Shown here: positions 6,396-8,002 of the stretch, in pieces
Layout of the letters: every line of letters begins with the position of its first letter
Position numbering within the stretch: the stretch's first letter is position 1
Source of the DNA: Alphaproteobacteria bacterium
GTDB lineage: Bacteria; Pseudomonadota; Alphaproteobacteria; Sphingomonadales; Sphingomonadaceae
Direction of reading: 5' to 3'
NCBI GenBank assembly: GCA_028293055.1
Contig: JAQGLD010000329.1
Location: 1 to 8,002 of the forward strand
Length of the DNA stretch: 8,002 bases
Position numbers and translations under genes: made by a program
Notes under the pieces: generated by a model
The model's input: only the letters and a program-made list of their open reading frames with translations
Told to the model about the DNA's origin: nothing
Databases searched by the model: none

Positions 6396-7877
6396 TTGAA
6401 TCACAGCAAGATCGCGGCGTCCGGCGCCCTGGCCGGCGCGCTGATCGTTTCCGGCTGTCACCGCAAGATCGAGACTCCGGTGCCGCCGCGGGTCGAGACT
6501 GCGGCGCATTTCCCGGAGCGCAGCTCCACCCTGGTGGTGCCGATCTCGGCCCGGCTCGCCGAGCTGGAAAAGGGCCTCAACGGGGAGGTGCCGATCGCGC
6601 TCTGGCGCATCGACAAGCCCAACCAGACTTGCGTTCCGCCGAAGCGGCTGAAGATCTTCGGCAAGCAGCTCAAGGTGACTCCCACCCTCCATTGCCGGAT
6701 CGTCGGCCAGGTGCGGCGCGGCCGAATCCGGCTCAGCGGCCATGGCGACCAGCTCGAGATCATCATGCCGGTCCAGGCGGTGGTCAGCGCCGAGGACGTC
6801 GGCGGCATCATCAAGAAGGAAACCGCGACTGGCGCCGCCGTGGTGCGGGCCTATGCCAAGCTCTCGATCGACGGGCGCTGGCAGCCTACCGCCAAGGTCA
6901 ATATCGCCTATGACTGGACCAGTCCGCCCGGAATCGATTTCCTCGGTCAGCGCATCCAGTTCGTCGACAAGGCCGACGACAAGTTGAAACCGGTGATTGC
7001 CGGACTCGAGAAGAGCCTGCCCCGGGAACTGACCAAGATGAACCTCAGGGCTCGTCTCGCCATCTTCTGGAGCAGGGGCTTCACTTCTGTGATGCTCAAT
7101 CGCGAGCGTCCGCCGGTGTGGATGCGGATCACTCCGCAGCGCCTCGGCTTCGGCGGCTATCGCGTGTCCGGCGGCGACCTCCAGCTCAAGCTCTCCGCCG
7201 AGGCGCTGACCGAGACATTCGTCGGCGATCGCCCTGCCGATCCGAAGCCGACCCCTTTGCCCGGCCCCGCGACCCGGGTCGGCGCCGAGGGGCTGCGCTT
7301 CTTCATCCCGGTCCTCGCCGATTTCGCCCAGCTCGAGCCGGTGGTCGAGCGCGCGCTCGGCAAGCTCGCCCGCAAGGGCATCGTTCTCAAGGGCATCGGC
7401 CCGGTCGACGCCGAGTTCGGCAAGGTGACGATCTACGCCACCGAGGGCGGCCGGCTCGCGGTGGGGGTCAAGGCGAAGGCCAAGGCACGCAACGCCGGCT
7501 TCGCCACCACCCAGGGCGAGGTCTGGCTGACCGCAATCCCCTATAACGATCCAGGCTCGCAGGTCGTCCGAATCCGCGACCTCAGGATGACTCGAAACCT
7601 GGACAGCCAGACGGTCAATCTGCTCATCTCCTTGTTCGGGGACGAGACGGTCAATGCCAGCATCCAGGCGGCCCTGGTCCACGATTTCGCCCCCGATTAC
7701 CTGAAGGTGCTGACCGCCGCCCGCAAGGCGATCGCCACCCGCCGGGAGGGCGACTTCCTGCTCCACGCCGATGTCGACAAGGTCACCAACGGCGCCATCC
7801 AGGTCACCGGCCAGGGCCTCTTCCTCCCCGTCACCGCCGACGGCCAGGCACGGATCTTCTATCGGCCGGGACGGTAA
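6396..7877 (+). CDS. DUF4403-family lipoprotein
   Basis: A 493-residue predicted lipoprotein. The N-terminus has a short basic start, a hydrophobic stretch (about 7-17) and the lipobox VSGC with the lipidated Cys at 21, so it should be anchored to the periplasmic face of a membrane; residue 22 is His, so no inner-membrane retention Asp is present. The mature part begins with a proline-rich linker, then STLVVPISARLAELEKGLN, the strand-rich opening typical of DUF4403 proteins. Two roughly similar halves follow, each with alternating strands and helices (FLGQRIQFVDKADDKLKPV; LDSQTVNLLISLFGD), ending in GLFLPVTADGQARIFY. The family has no established biochemical role; a lipid-handling fold is only a guess. 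The start is a TTG, the only in-frame start that keeps the full signal peptide; its ribosome site is distant. It is divergent from the GGT-like gene. Reading frame and length look complete. Confidence 0.82.
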   Translation: MNHSKIAASGALAGALIVSGCHRKIETPVPPRVETAAHFPERSSTLVVPISARLAELEKGLNGEVPIALWRIDKPNQTCVPPKRLKIFGKQLKVTPTLHCRIVGQVRRGRIRLSGHGDQLEIIMPVQAVVSAEDVGGIIKKETATGAAVVRAYAKLSIDGRWQPTAKVNIAYDWTSPPGIDFLGQRIQFVDKADDKLKPVIAGLEKSLPRELTKMNLRARLAIFWSRGFTSVMLNRERPPVWMRITPQRLGFGGYRVSGGDLQLKLSAEALTETFVGDRPADPKPTPLPGPATRVGAEGLRFFIPVLADFAQLEPVVERALGKLARKGIVLKGIGPVDAEFGKVTIYATEGGRLAVGVKAKAKARNAGFATTQGEVWLTAIPYNDPGSQVVRIRDLRMTRNLDSQTVNLLISLFGDETVNASIQAALVHDFAPDYLKVLTAARKAIATRREGDFLLHADVDKVTNGAIQVTGQGLFLPVTADGQARIFYRPGR

Positions 7878-8002
7878 AATTCCTCCCTGGAGGGGAGGGG
7901 GACCGTTCGCGTAGCGAATGGTGGAGGGGTTGGCGCTGCGGCAAGGGCCCCTCCACCATGCTTCGCATGGTCCCCCTCCCCCGGAAATCCAGGGGAGGAT
8001 TT
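7878..8002. repeat. About 125-bp palindromic intergenic repeat after the lipoprotein gene
   Basis: Two long arms, 7878-7929 and 7948-8002, are inverted copies of each other around an 18-bp centre. Both carry CCTCCC...GGGGAGGGGGACC, an inner hairpin, then GGTGGAGGGG. The inner hairpins differ in sequence but both pair (left ACCGTTCGC with GCGAATGGT, 7902-7922; right ACCATGC with GCATGGT, 7955-7971), and the right arm has about 7 extra bases. It begins at the stop codon of the lipoprotein gene. I recognise it as the kind of large REP-like repeat scattered between sphingomonad genes. In RNA it would form a very stable stem and could end or protect the transcript; there is no T run after it within the window. 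It may extend slightly past the right edge. Confidence 0.8.

Noticed and set aside
6387..7766. Open frame of 459 codons on the minus strand, opposite the DUF4403 gene
   Set aside because: Low-complexity Gly/Asp/Leu/Glu-rich translation without domains. The plus strand has a lipobox and a recognised family.

Overview
The window is GC-rich with strongly GC-biased third codon positions. Its coding style, its Tat and lipoprotein exports, and two kinds of palindromic intergenic repeat are typical of Alphaproteobacteria, most likely Sphingomonadales (Sphingomonas or a relative). The lineage is inferred from style and from recognising the repeats; no marker gene is present.

Layout, left to right: (1) the 3' part of a membrane-bound hybrid histidine kinase (PAS, HisKA, ATPase, receiver, and a degenerate-looking HPt tail), cut by the left edge; (2) on the same strand, a short-chain dehydrogenase of the type found at the N-terminus of peroxisomal multifunctional enzyme 2; (3) convergent with it, a 70-residue ribbon-helix-helix protein with a possible operator of 10-bp-spaced repeats in its promoter region; (4) divergent from that, an unrecognised 192-residue protein on the + strand; (5) on the - strand, an exported gamma-glutamyltransferase-like Ntn hydrolase followed 40 bp downstream by a 48-residue basic protein, probably one transcript; (6) an intergenic region with an 85-bp inverted-repeat element; (7) on the + strand, a DUF4403-family lipoprotein; (8) a second, roughly 125-bp palindromic repeat that starts at that gene's stop codon and fills the right end.

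The genes do not form an obvious single pathway. The sensor kinase, the lipoprotein and the Tat-exported hydrolase all act at the envelope, and the dehydrogenase fits acyl-CoA or steroid-type metabolism. I see no tRNA, rRNA, CRISPR array, transposase or phage gene. I do not find a convincing new multi-gene system. The points most worth a second look are the unrecognised 192-residue protein, the 48-residue protein behind the hydrolase, the altered active-site motifs of the hydrolase, and the two repeat elements that bracket the lipoprotein gene.
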